The notes under the pieces: model-generated
What the model was told of the DNA's origin: nothing
The model's database searches: none
The model's input: only the letters and a program-made list of their open reading frames with translations
From: Halichondria panicea
Taxonomy: Eukaryota; Porifera; Demospongiae; Suberitida; Halichondriidae
Assembly (NCBI RefSeq): GCF_963675165.1
Contig: NC_087385.1
Span: 206,501-270,500 of the forward strand
DNA length: 64,000 nt
Reading direction: 5' to 3'
Program-made: the position numbers and the translations under genes
Shown here: piece after piece, positions 1 through 12,024 of the stretch
How the letters are laid out: each line of letters starts with the position of its first letter
Numbering within the stretch: position 1 is the stretch's first letter

Positions 1-2234
1 GAAATGGAGAAGTTTCTGGAGCGCTCTGAACAACAGGAGAATGGTAGACATACTGTGCTGTGTGATTCATGCTCGTTTCATACCCACCCCCACACACACA
101 CCACACACACACACACTACCCCCACACACACACACACTACCCCCACACACATACACACTACCCCCCCCATACACACACACTACCCCCACACACACCACCA
201 CCACCACACACACCACCACCACCACACACACCACTACACACACACACTACCCCCACACACTCACCACACACATACACACTACCCCCCCACACACACACAC
301 ACTACCCCCACACACACCACCACCACCACACACACCACCACCACCACACACACTCACAGATGCTGTCAATGAGTCTGGATCAGGATCAGATGATGAAGAC
401 GATGTTGATTTTTTCGCTGACCAAGACTCAGACAATGCCTCAGGGGAACGCCCTCACTATGACCAGTTCTTTGATGCCCCAGAGCCTGGCGCTACTAAAC
501 CACCGCAAGGTAGCAAAGAACAAGAAGATGTAGAAGACGAAATTGGTGATGATGAGGCTAGTGATGCTGGTGAAGGTGAGGAGGGGGGTTTTCCTAACGA
601 CGAACCAGATGTCGAGGATGAAATTCCTGCTGTGGACAACACTGAAATTAAAGATGAGCCATTGTCCACTTTTGAAAAGAAACAACTCAAGGTATAGTAC
701 TGCGTCTACATGTGCACTGTGATTACTGCCTTGCTGTTGCTCTAGATGAAAACAAGGATAGAGGCGCTGGAGGCGGTGAACCTTGCACCCCGGGCCTGGC
801 AGTTAGGGGGAGAGGCCAACGCTAAGAACAGACCTCTCAACAGGTATACCTGTGTTAGCTTGTTAGTGAATTGTCTTGAATTGTTTCTCTAGCTTGTTAG
901 CTGAGGACCTCTCATTTGATCACATGACCCGGCCTGCCCCTGTCATCACTGAGGAGACCACTGCAACTCTGGAGGACATCATCAAACAACGTATACTTGA
1001 CGAGGTCAACTACTGATGTGTGTGTGTTTTTAATTGTGTGCAGTATAATAGTACATTGAAGTTACCCACTTTTCCCCACTCTCTATCCATTTCCCCAACC
1101 CTCACTCTGTCTCCTTTCTTCCCCGTGTCATTTTAATATAATTATGGTAAATATTTTATTTTCGTTTTAGGTGTGTGTAGTATCAATGTGTATGTGAGTG
1201 TCGTTTTTGATATCTGTTATTTATTGCACTGTAGGCTTGGGATGATGTCGGGCGTAAAATAAAGCCCACTGAGAAGCCGTATGATTACTCAAGGTCGCAA
1301 CCTTTGGACCAAGGGAAGAGCAAGCTCAGTTTAGCCGAGGTGTACGAACAAGAGTACCTGAAGCAGACTCAGGTGGGTGGGCGCTTGTGAGTGTCATGTG
1401 ATGTGTAATACTGAGATCTGATTGGTGCCTGCAGGAGGAGGATATAAAGGAGGACGATAGGCACACAGATATCAAAGAGTTAATGAAGAAACTTTTTGTC
1501 AAACTAGATGCTCTCTCTAACTTCCACTTCACCCCAAAACCAGTGAGTACCCCAAACTATAGCTCAATAGAGAGAGACGCATGTATAGTACCAGGGATGT
1601 GCCCACACTGGTGGTTGGTACACCTCTAGACAAAATAACTACGTGTGTAGAACTGGGATTGATGATTGAAAAGGCCACCACTTTGAAGATTCTTTACACA
1701 TCACTGTACTATAGTTTACTAGCTGTTATATTCGTATCTCTAACAGTATGCCCCCCCCCCCTCCCTCCTGTACAGCCCAAGGCTGAAGTTAAGATAGTCC
1801 CCAACGTGCCAGCTATTCAGATGGAGGAAGTGGCACCCACTGCTGTCAGTGAGGCTGCTCGTGTAGCACCAGAGGAGATACAGGCCAAGTCTCAACGTCC
1901 TCAAGTGGGAGAGACAGAGAGAACTGACACGGATAGAAAACACGATCGTCGATTGAAAAAACGTCGAAAACGTCTCCAAATAGCCGAGAAGAATCAGCGC
2001 GATAAAATTGTTGCTAAACTGAGGCCAGGGCTGGGTAATAAGTACACAAAGAAATCACTGGAGAAGAAATTGAAGGATAAAGAACAACACGAGCTGGTTG
2101 ATAAGAGTTTGAAGAGCTCATCGCGTTTCTTTGCCGCCCTACAGGAGGAGGTGAAGGAACAGGTCAAGAGTGCTAAGAAAGGACACGAATCTGCTAGAGA
2201 GAGAACTACATCTGCACAGCAGTATAAGCTATAA
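1..2234 (+). CDS. MPHOSPH10: MPHOSPH10 (U3 snoRNP protein MPP10), 5' partial
   Basis: MPP10 is a nucleolar component of the U3 snoRNP / small-subunit processome and acts in early 18S rRNA processing. Exons read from splice sites: <1-43, 360-691, 746-843, 893-1004, 1235-1372, 1435-1542, 1776-2234. They join in frame to 429 residues and a TAA stop. Seen: an acidic Asp/Glu-rich stretch in the second exon, then blocks diagnostic of the family: APVITEE-like, [37 protein letters not shown] and MEEVAP. The C-terminus is Lys/Arg-rich. The N-terminal part, about 250 residues in human, lies left of the window. The first intron is almost pure CA repeat up to its acceptor. HAUS4 starts 307 bp downstream on the same strand. 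Confidence 0.93.
44..359. repeat. Compound CA/ACC microsatellite filling MPHOSPH10 intron
   Basis: Runs of ACACAC, CCCCCAC and CACCAC make up nearly the whole 316-bp intron and run up to the acceptor AG at 358-359. Long His/Thr-rich open frames across it are translation artefacts of the repeat. Confidence 0.9.
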
Positions 2235-2541
2235 TTATTCATGTCATGCAATTGTCGTGTTACTATTATAACAGTGTTGCAAGCTGCGCTGTGCTAATGC
2301 CTCTCGCCATAATTATTATGCTTTCGCTCAAGAGTGTAGTAGAGGGAAATATATAATTATGTAAACTCACTGACTTTATTTGCCTCGAAACAGGCCGCTT
2401 TGCACATAATAAAGTCATTGCCTCGAACCCAGGCCTCTATTGTCTGCGGCGTGGGATCGAGGCTAAAAGATCCCCTTCCTCCTACGTTTTTGACTTGTTG
2501 CACTTTCTATATTGACGATTCGTTTCAAAAATGGCTATAAG

Positions 2542-4917
2542 ATGGACAATTTGAAGGCAGAGAATCCGTCCTTCTCCAAGCTACTCGACATCTTAGAGAG
2601 TGGGAAACTTGAGAATGGCCATTTAAGAACCACTGCTACGGACCTCAGCCAGGTCAGCTACACTAGGCCCACACAGCCAGCCCCATCAATTAGGGGTACC
2701 TAGGTACCTTTTGTGCAACCCTGTACGTCCATGTATGTGTGTACAGCCATGTAGATAAATGTCAATCAACCTCACTATATACCCATATCTGCTATATGGG
2801 AAGCTGCATACAGAACTGAGAGTTCTTTGTAAATGTCATCTCTCTATCTATCTATATAATTATAGGCACGGTCCAGACTCCACTATCTATATAATTATAG
2901 GCACGGTCCAGACTCCACTATCTATATAATTATAGGCACGGTCCAGACTCCACTCAGTGAAGCATCGCTATCTGGAGCAGCAGTTGCTCTGTACTGAGGT
3001 GGAGTGTGTGTTGACCTCTCGAACCCAACGCCCACTCACACAATGCATGGCGGCCGCTAGACTACAGCATTGTCTGGGATCTGACGAGCCGTTGCTAGGG
3101 GTAACCACAGAACACCTGAGAGCTGTCGACCCAATGAGAGGAATACAGGTGACTGTACATGTACTATTCAACGTCATTAATAAATTTTTAATAAAACCGT
3201 ATTTTTCACGCATCATCCGAAAATTGTAACTGTGACCGCAATAGTTTCCGAATAATGCGTTAACTGTGTATTTCATTCAAATACTTTTTTTTCTAAATTG
3301 CACAGAAATGCAAAAAGGAAGTCATGGCTGATTTAGAAGTTTCCCTGAGGTCAAAGGTCGCCCGAGTGTTGAGTTGGCAGTCCCCCCAGAGAGAGTTGGG
3401 GGACAACGAGAGCATCCGATTGGCCAAGATAGGACAGCTGCCGCAGTTGCTACGGCAACAGGTAGATGAGAATAGGAGGAACAAAGAAGAAATAGAAGTT
3501 ACAAGGAAGGAAATTGTTGAAACACTCAAAAGAAAACACAAGGTTTGATATTGTCGGAATTGAATTTTTAGCCTCTCTTTACAATAGCTTCTTGAGTATA
3601 AATAATAGTTATAGACTGAGTCCAAGGTCTCTATGGGGTTTTGAGACCTGAAGGCCCGAGGCTGTAGCATCTCGAGCGTAGCGAGGGTGCTACTAAGGGC
3701 CTGAGGGTCTCAAAACTCCATAGTGACCGTTGACGAGGCCTATAACTGGTTTAGAATAGTGCTAAGCAAGCTAGGCTATATTAACACAAAGAAGACTCTG
3801 AAACCAAGAGTTTCTACAAGCCTCAAGCAACGTTAAAGCTTTGCTCTGGCTAGTCTACATAAAAAAACTCACATTGATGAAGGCAGTTTCTGTTTCTTGA
3901 GAATCACGCATTGCAAATAAAAAGTTGCTATTGTCATAGTAGTTAGCTCTGCACTAGAGCACTAGCTATTGTAGCTGCAAGAGAGAGATAAAAGCTGCAA
4001 AGCGGCACTGCAGAACCCAAAACTTAAAAAAATTAATTTTTAATGATGCTCTGTATCATCGTTACTATGACTTCAACATAAACTGTGTGATGTTGCCATG
4101 TTCCATACAAGTTAATCTTGACATCATCTTGCCTGTAGGCATAATCAGTATAATAGACCTACTTAGAAGACCTCAGGTCCATAAGTGAAATAATGGACCT
4201 CTCAGTGACCTATCAGATTGCAGTATTACTACAAGCATTTTCTAATTATAGAGATTTAGACCCATCTATTTTTTTCATGCCCACTTAGACCTTTAGTTTG
4301 TCTCCGTGTGTTTGCAAAAATATAGTTTACTTGACAATTACCTATATCAACCCATGATCTGCCCATCAGGTGTTTGTAGAGATGTGTGCTGAGTTGAGAG
4401 GGGTACTGGAGGGACTCAAGCTAGGAGTGGTGATGGAGGCAGACCAAGCAGCCATGGAACACACCGCCTCACAGTGCACAGCCATGTCAGGAAAACTAGA
4501 GTAAGTACATTTTGTAGGCCCTTTCCTAGCTCTATAATTATTGGGTAGATTTGCTTGTCGATTTCCACCAAAAGCAAAAGCTAATTGGCATTAATTTAAT
4601 CATAATTATTTAGGGAGGGAGCTGGTTTGATGGTCCATACTTGAGTGTAGAGGGACCAGTTACCAACGGTTTCATTATACACAGAACTATTGTAGTGTGT
4701 GATTGTGTACTATTGTGTTTGCAGGGTGATGTACTACCAGCTGTTGAAGGGCGTGTGCTCTGAGGGACGGTTACAGGCACTCAAGGAAATACAGTGAGTC
4801 AACAAACACACCCTCTGCAAAATTATGTATCTGCTCTGCTAAGTTAATTTTTATGTCTACTGTACAAGTACGCGTAGTGTGTGTAGCTGTTGTTAATAAC
4901 TACTTCAACCCCCCCCC

Positions 4918-4972
<55 letters not shown>

Positions 4973-5154
4973 CTCATCTAGAGGCTGCTCGTACTAAACT
5001 TGATGAGAGATTGATCCAGTCGCGTCAGATGTTGGGTCATTACCACTCCCTAGGGGAGGCCTTCACCACTCTAGCTGAACAATATCATGAGATGCTAGCT
5101 AACATTGAGAACAAAACATGGGCTCTCAAAGAGCTCTCTAAAACCACTAGCTAA
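2542..5154 (+). CDS. HAUS4: HAUS augmin-like complex subunit 4
   Basis: Augmin recruits gamma-tubulin to spindle microtubules for branching nucleation; HAUS4 is one of its coiled-coil subunits. Exons 2542-2652, 2936-3148, 3306-3542, 4370-4500, 4725-4793 and 4971-5154 join in frame to 314 residues. That is a little shorter than the vertebrate protein (about 360). Seen: an N-terminal 'PSFSKLLDIL' motif, helical Gln/Glu/Arg-rich central exons, and the C-terminal 'ENKTWALKELSK' signature that closes HAUS4 proteins. The start is the first ATG in frame; the frame is open a little further upstream but without an ATG. The second intron ends in three tandem 35-bp copies of the acceptor region. The last intron ends in a (CA)n tract. 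The TEX14-like gene converges 152 bp downstream. Confidence 0.8.
2846..2955. repeat. Three 35-bp tandem copies of a splice-acceptor region (HAUS4)
   Basis: The unit reads ctatctatataattatag/gcacggtccagactccac. The three AGs fall at 2865, 2900 and 2935. Only the last copy leads into the exon in frame; use of either upstream AG would add 35 or 70 nt and shift the frame. Confidence 0.85.
3603..4025. repeat. Interspersed repeat and hairpin in HAUS4 intron 3
   Basis: This 827-bp intron holds an imperfect palindrome around 3625-3725. Its arms are tggggttttgagacc and ggtctcaaaactcca, with a gagcgtagcgag core. A diverged copy of a repeat family also seen near 39.8 kb and 53.2 kb follows; the copies share 'ttagctctgcactagagc' and 'tagctgcaagag'. 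A similar palindrome with a ctcgctacgctcg core lies near 14325-14425. Confidence 0.6.
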
Positions 5155-5306
5155 TTTTTATTGTGTAGAATGTCTTTGGTACATGCTCTTTTTATTATCT
5201 TGTCTATAATAATTTTTAGTTAATTATGCTGATGAAGAATGATGATCAATCCAACAACACTCACATTATCATGATAATTATGAGTTCAATGAGTTGGTGA
5301 TCAGTT

Positions 5307-8300
5307 CTAATAGGACTTTCTCCTCTCCTCTGGCTCCACTGCCAGGTACTCCACTTGAGACTGAAACTGCAGAAAAAAACAAGATGTGAAATCTATTATT
5401 ATAACGAGAACACAATGTTAAATTGTAAGGTAAAAACAATTACATCGATCATGCTACCTAAATTTGGAATACAATGTTCCCACCTGCTCAACTCTGAGTC
5501 TGCCAATAGGTGCACAGAAGCAGCACTTGAGAATAGGGGCAATCTCTTGATGATGTCGCGATATGATGAGCCTCTGTCCATCCTTCACTAGCACCCTTCC
5601 CAACTGAGGGGGCGTGAGGCCAGGCCATGGGACTTCCCCTCCCCACATCTCCCACAGCAGCACACTCAGACTGTATACATCACTCGCCTGAAGACGGGGG
5701 TAATAAAAAATAATGATTACACATGTCAGACAGGTAATGAGATTGCATGATTAAAGGCAATTTAAGAGGTTACACACACTTAAAGATTAATTATGCTGAT
5801 ATCTAATGCCAGTAGAGACATGCACACAGCAATCATATGATGTACACTGTAAACACTGTCCACACATAACATAAGGTATACACTGTCCACTGTTACAGTA
5901 GGAATGACATAAGGTACACTGTACACTGGGTGTGTGGATAGGAGCACACTCACAAACTCAGGGATGCGTGACTTCATTAGCTCGGGGGCAATCCAGGGCA
6001 GGAACAGTCGCAGTGAGGCACTCATTTCCCCAGGGATGGCCGTGGAGGGAGCGTGGCAGCAGAACAGGTTGCACAGCTACAAGAAGATCAACAGCATACT
6101 AACAGTACTAGTGGATGCATTCAGTGATCGAACTGTACATGTACAGTGACTTGTACACAGGAATACAGTTAACAGAACAGATGATTCTCACTTCATTAAG
6201 TATTGTAAGACCCACTGATCTAATATCATTATAGGCCGCCTTTCAAAGAGCTACTTTTAAACGTGGAATTCGTGGAATTGGAGAACCCAAGGTTACGGGT
6301 ACTCACAAGTAAGCTATCGAAACTATGAAAAATCACCTCAAGTGTTTAAATGTGATCAGGGTGCGTACCTTGGGTATTCCTTGCAGGGTGAAATAGACGG
6401 CATGTGATGAGATGATGTTGTGAGTGACCCCCTTCACATTGTGCAGGTAGGCAACAGCTGGGAGGGGGGGGGGGGGTCAACATGTAATATCCATGGTATG
6501 GCTAAATTGGCAAATACTTTTGTCTCTCAAGTAATAATAGTAAGTTATGGCAGCTAAAGAGTCCCCAAAAACTGGTAATTTAATGGGGGCCAGAGGGTTG
6601 TAGCTTACTATTGAACCCACGGAAAAGAGTATTTAGAAACAATCACTTCACTAGCTATAATACATTGTGTTCAGTATTACTCGTATTACTGCTATAGAGC
6701 ATACCACTTGTGACTCCAGCCATGGTGTGTGAGATCTCTCCTCTAGTGAAGGGCCTCAGTTCCTTATGTAACTGTTGGTGGAGAGAGGAGGACTGCAGTG
6801 ACTCTAGGGCCAGGAACATGTCTCCCTTGCTAGGCCCACAGCACACAGCCATGAGGAGCACAATGTTGGGGTGTCGTATAACACTGCAGGGAGAAGGGTG
6901 GTGGTAGTGGGTCAAAAACTGGAAAATAGGACGTTAATTTGCGAACCCATTACTGATAATATGAACAGCAGAACATTACTTTTGTAGCTCTTATGGAGGC
7001 TGATATACATGAATGATTATACATTGATGGACCATTAAAAAATGGACATATCCAAAGGCTATAAAGCAGTTGGCTAGTAGTTAGCATTGTATCACTATAC
7101 CTGAGGTTGTCCATTTCCTTGGTGAGTACCTCAACGTTCATGACTGGACTGAGTGAATGCTCTGTACTCTGTTGTGGGTCAATCTGTCTGAGAGTCACGC
7201 CCACTGCTCCACTCCACACAGCCCTGCTCCACACACTCCCGTCCACGCTGCTCCTCTCAAGCTTAGACAACGTCTGGAGAGGGAGAGGGGTATATTCAGG
7301 GTACAGTCTTTATGTGCTAACAACTATATTATTATTGATTTTGTCCTTTATAGGCGCACATATACCATATAATTATGGGGTATACTGTGGGGGGTAATAT
7401 TTTATTACCTTGAGCACTTCTGATGGTAGAACTTCAGGCACAACTCCGAAGGCACCAGGACTGGTCTTGTGGCCCACTGGGAACACTGTATGAGCAACCA
7501 GTGTGTGCGTACAATATACGTTGGAAATATCGACTTACTAAAGCCGTAGTCAAAGATCTCTCGACATCGACCCTTGTAGAATAGCGAGGCTTTAGAGGTC
7601 AAAGGTGAGGTGTTCTCCAGAGTGGTGGTTGACTTGGCAACGGCATGCATCCAATGAGGATACGAAGCATTGGGCCGCAATTTAGACTGTGTGTATGTGG
7701 GGGGGGGGGGTGGTTTCCTATTTTGTTTTTTCTTGTCTGAGACATAATTATAGGGACTAACTCACCAGGCAGGCAGTGAGATTGCCACCAGAGGTAGAAG
7801 CTTGTACCTGCAACTCAACTGTATGTATAGCATTCAATTTATGTTTGTAAAGGCAGATGGAACTCACAAAAGAATTCTATCATTTCCAAGATGTCAATTT
7901 TTCTGAGTCTGGTTGCGATGTCCTGTGGAGTTTCCCCGCTCTCATCTTTGGCCGTGAGGTCCCCTCCGAACTTGAGCAGGTGTTGCAGACACTTGCACTG
8001 GATCCGTGCATCATGCAGGTAGTAGGAGAGGTAGTTGTAGCAACCAACAGCTAGTCTACAGGTCCCAGTGACTGGGTTAAGAGACCTAGTTATACCCTCG
8101 GGGAAGTTTGGTGGCCTCCCTCCAAGGACTGCTGCATGGCACGGGGTCTGGGAGTTGTCATCTCTCCTGTGAAGTGGGAAATAGAATCGATTGTACCGTT
8201 ATTTTGCTGGTGAAAAACCTATGCGAATGAACCAATATCCTAATAGACATTAAATTGCGTTCTGGCAAAGATCGTGTACCAGTATTTAATTTTTGCGAAG

Positions 8301-8648
8301 TGATCAACACTCAAAAAGTTTGCATGATAATAATTTTATGTTTGATGCTCACAAAACATTCGATATAGTAATGCGGTACTAATCTTAATGGTACTAATCT
8401 TACTGGTTTGGATTTGCTCCTCTTCTGAGCAGCTCTTTGACACATTTCTTGTATCCATTCAATGCAGCATAGTATAAAGCACTTCTCAAGTGAGAGTCCA
8501 CACTGTTGGCATCTCCTCCCTTGTCCAGAGCCTCAACCAGCTTGACATAATGTCCTCTCTTGGCATACTTGACTAGACTAGGAGTTGGTCCCTTCTCCAG
8601 ACATTGTGGATGTTGCTGCACACCTGCAGACAGCACAGAGCAACTCAT
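5307..8648 (-). CDS. TEX14: TEX14-like ankyrin-repeat pseudokinase
   Basis: TEX14 blocks abscission and stabilises intercellular bridges between germ cells in vertebrates. Exons in transcript order: 8404-8648, 7868-8166, 7766-7818, 7539-7686, 7409-7485, 7101-7273, 6705-6883, 6369-6457, 5954-6076, 5484-5687, 5307-5366. They join in frame to 549 residues. Seen: N-terminal ankyrin repeats ('NSVDSHLRSALYYAALNGYK', 'TPCHAAVLGG', 'TAKDESGETPQDIA'), then a kinase fold starting near 'GHKTSPGAFGVV' with 'RHPNIVLLMAVC', 'PWIAPELM' and 'SDVYSLSVLLWEMWGGEVPW'. The catalytic HRD loop is replaced by 'THNIISSHAVYF', which matches the degenerate loop of TEX14, and no DFG is present. It should therefore be catalytically inactive. 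The protein ends just after the kinase-like domain, while vertebrate TEX14 has a further 900 or so residues. The start is the only ATG of exon 1. The last acceptor has two options six bases apart. Confidence 0.8.
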
Positions 8649-8878
8649 CTTGGGCACAGAAGATTTGAAACTGCTTCCAAGAAGCTGTTGTTGTCTCTGT
8701 CCCCTGAGGCTATGTTGCTACATGCAACAGATCTGTACTCAGATAATCTGAGCACAGGCTGTAGAAACCATAGCAACTCTCCCAGCTAGCTGAGCTGCAG
8801 CCGTCCTGCAAAGCCTTGCAAAAGAAACAAGCTCCAGTTTTGTGGTTTGTGGTTTTAGCTGGACCTATAGCTCAGAGC

Positions 8879-9451
8879 ATGGAAAACGCAACAGTACTAT
8901 CAACTATTGCTCCCACTGCTGGAGCAAATAAAAGTGATCTACCTGGCTCTGGCAGCAATGCAGTGCCAGTTATCGTGGCTACAGTCGTTATAATGGTCTC
9001 AGTGGTACTACTCGTTGCTGGAATCAAACTGTGTGGGAGACGCAGAAAATCAAACTCCTCAAGAAATGTCTCAACGGGTAAAAAATTTTGGAGCTTCTGC
9101 CATAAATCAGTTGATGTTGACGAAAGTGCTATAGTACCCGGACCCACGAGAAAAACTTCGCATAGAGGATCGAAAGTGGGTATCCAAGAAAGTGAAATAC
9201 ATGTTAACGAAAACACGGAAGCTTCTGCCGATGAAGTACCCTCAACTAGCACTGATGAGATTATGCAACACCAAACTGTCGAGGTTGAAATTCACGAAGA
9301 TTCAATTAGCAATGATTCTATTAGACCATCCGCCACCTCGCTACCTACATCGTGTAGAACATCGACTCCACAAGACCCCCTCCCCAGCCCCACACACAAG
9401 CCTTTCAGGATGATCTTTGCAACCAATGATGCAATCTATGACATAGCATAA
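8879..9451 (+). CDS. Small single-pass membrane protein, unrecognised
   Basis: One uninterrupted frame gives 190 residues from the first ATG. Seen: a short Thr/Ser-rich ectodomain with an N-glycosylation site (NKS), a strong membrane segment at about residues 28-50 ('VIVATVVIMVSVVLLVAG'), then RRRK as a stop-transfer signal and a roughly 135-residue Ser/Glu-rich cytoplasmic tail ending 'IYDIA'. Directly upstream, in the same open frame but without an ATG, is a hydrophobic stretch ending 'FVVLAGPIAQS'. It resembles a signal peptide, so an unseen 5' exon may supply the true start. The gene is divergent from the TEX14-like gene with 230 bp between starts. I recognise no family. Confidence 0.55.
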   Translation: MENATVLSTIAPTAGANKSDLPGSGSNAVPVIVATVVIMVSVVLLVAGIKLCGRRRKSNSSRNVSTGKKFWSFCHKSVDVDESAIVPGPTRKTSHRGSKVGIQESEIHVNENTEASADEVPSTSTDEIMQHQTVEVEIHEDSISNDSIRPSATSLPTSCRTSTPQDPLPSPTHKPFRMIFATNDAIYDIA

Positions 9452-9756
9452 AGAAATCAATCGTAACGGCAGTATCAAAACAGACCAAAATTATCTACCC
9501 TCAGAGGGACAATAGCTTTCACTATGAGCGTAATTAGAAGAACTGTTATATAATATGTAGACAATGTTTATCCTAGAGAAACAAGTACAATAATATTTAT
9601 TATGTCATTATTTTAATTTCAACATACGTATAAGTTGTGGTACCAATTTTGGAAAAGTGATAGTCTAAACAAGTTTTCCACTCTCACTATAAAAATTTAC
9701 TTGAATGTACTCATTTCAGTTCAGTTCTGTGTACGCATGCACAGCAGCTTGCAACG
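9452..9756. other. Intergenic stretch before the tyrosinase-like gene
   Basis: AT-rich sequence between the membrane-protein gene and the tyrosinase-like start. I see no coding potential and no clear TATA element. It should hold the upstream gene's 3' UTR and the tyrosinase promoter. Confidence 0.5.
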
Positions 9757-11810
9757 ATGCAGCAAGCTATCATCCTGATCCTCTCTGCTTGCCTGGGTTG
9801 TCTGAATGGGCAATTGGTAGCAAAATCAAGTGAGTCAATGAATTTCTACAAAATATTGCTAATAATTATTTGTTTTTCACCACACTCCAGATACAAAGCT
9901 CCAGCCCATTGACACCATAGTGCTACTGACCAGACCAACCCCCAGCACTGCAACACCATACGTGTCTACAACCCCTGAACCACCGTATGTCCCCCCAAAG
10001 CCCTACCCCACCGAGGTCTACCCGTATGACCCCTACGAGCCATACGACCCCTATGACCCCTATCCCTTCTACTTCTGTGAGCTGAATGAGGACGAATACG
10101 GCCGACCTTACTATGGCCCCTACGATGAGTATCGTCCACCCTATCAACCCTCCCCCACCTACGCACCTCCTACGCAATACCCACCAACAGAGCCACCTAC
10201 CAAATATCCCCCTCTCTATTACGTGCGTCCTCTAACCACCAAAGCCCTGCCACCACCGGAAACATACGAAGTGGATGTTGAGGAACTGGCTAAACGAGAG
10301 AAGAGGCAATCTCTGACACTACCATCCTGTATCACTAGCCACGAATGCAGGGAATCAAAAGGTGAACACATTATGGTAGAAAGAACAAAGTCATTATGCA
10401 TGCATGTGTGCGTCCACGCACAGTAACAGATACACAATATAGGCATACCTTAGCTATGAATGTAAAATAATGTGTATACAAAAGCAAGGTGATTAGGAGA
10501 CTTACCTTACAAAGTAGCAAGGTGATTAGGAGACTTACCTTACAAAGTAATATAATTATGTGTTTCATTCCACAGAGAAGTGTTACGGATATGGGACTAG
10601 ATATGACAAGTGTGGGCGTCGATGCTCTTGTAGGAATGGCTACCTCGAGGATTGCTGTCGTGTGCGTAAAGAGTGGAGATCAATGACACAAGTTGAACGT
10701 TGTCGATATGTCCGAGTGGTCCGAATTGCAAGCACTCAACAACCGTGGAAATCCTGTTATGATGAGCTCATTAGAAACCATCGAGATAATTTCGGCACTG
10801 GAATCCATGGCATCAATTTCTTCCTTCCATGGCATCGCTGGTACATACTGGCTTTGGAGAATTTGCTTCGACAGATTAATTGTCAAATCACTGTTCCCTA
10901 TTGGGACTGGAGTCTGGAGCCGCTGACGTGGCAGAATTCGATCGTATGGTCAGCTCAGTGTGGGTTAGGAGGTGATGGAATTGCAGCTAACGGGAACGCT
11001 GTAGGGACAGGCCCTTTCAGACAAGGTGTGTGGGAGCTCACACCCTCAGCTAATAACAACAATGGTGGAGACTTGAGAAGAAACTTCAATGGACAAGTAC
11101 CGGATTGTGCGTCTATTGCCGAGACTCAAAGGCTGGGAGTGGGTCAATTCAACGCTTGGCATCCATTCATTAGCAGTACTCTCCACGATTCAGTCCACTG
11201 TAGGATAGGGGGTACCATGTGCTCTGTGGATGCTGCTAATGCTCCAGAGTTCTTCCTCCATCACGGCTTCATTGATAAACTGTGGACAGACTGGCAGAAC
11301 AAGGGACCTGCATTCAAGCATCAACCGTTCTACAGTAACAATAATTCTCCCATGCCTGGTACATATGGACAGAGCCCACGAAGTGTGTACGATCTGAACA
11401 GACAACCAGGCTGTGTCAGAGTGTGCGTGGAACCATCATCACGACCGTGCAGACTCAACACAACCTACACACCCGCTTGCTCGACTGCTATGAACTGCAA
11501 TGAGTACTCTCCCATTAAACTAGCCGGGATGATCCCCAGGCCCTACCCTCGGGTCCCAGAGGATGCCTACGAATTATTCAACACACCGTACGAAATACGA
11601 AGGATCTCTGGCCGCTACCACCAGCTGTACAATGACTACGATGAGCTCTACAAAGTGCTAGAGTCGAATGGTTATACCAACCAGGACAGTTCGTACAGGC
11701 CTAGGTATGGGGAGGTGCAGTTTGACCGCTACCTGTATCAGGCCACACCTAACGATCCGTATCTCCCCCCACCCCCTGATGTATGCAAGCCCTACTTCCC
11801 AACTTACTAA
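9757..11810 (+). CDS. Secreted tyrosinase-like type-3 copper protein
   Basis: Tyrosinase / haemocyanin-fold proteins bind two coppers through six histidines and oxidise phenols, or are redox-inactive relatives. Exons 9757-9829, 9891-10361 and 10576-11810 give 592 residues. Seen: a signal peptide (MQQAIILILSACLGCLNG), then a Pro/Tyr-rich segment with YDPYEPYDPYDPYPF-type repeats (residues ~40-150). A Cys-rich block follows ('KCGRRCSCRNGYLEDCC', ~190-210). The CuA site lies in 'HGINFFLPWHRW' (H259, H268; H250 or another upstream His as third ligand) with 'PYWDW' after it. The CuB site has 'LHDSVH' (H385, H389) and 'FFLHHGFIDKLW' (H411). All expected copper ligands are therefore plausible. The Pro/Tyr segment is unusual and suggests a matrix or crosslinked structural role (inference). 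PLRG1 converges 214 bp downstream. Confidence 0.88.
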
Positions 11811-12024
11811 GAAACTGAACTTTTAAGATTAGCCAAAAAAAGATACTTGATTTAGAATAAGGCTGTGTGCAATATTATTTTAATATTACGGACAATGTTG
11901 TATAAAATTGCAAATAATTGTACATGTGTAGAAAGTGGATAATTGTGACCAAAATTAGAGCAAGGATACTAGCCAAAGAATATGAGTTGATGGACAATAG
12001 AGGGAGAGAGTTTGCATGGTTAGT

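Noticed and set aside
5307-8648. Active Ser/Thr kinase of the TNNI3K/ANKK type
   Set aside because: No HRD or DFG motif is present, and the loop replacing HRD matches TEX14 instead.
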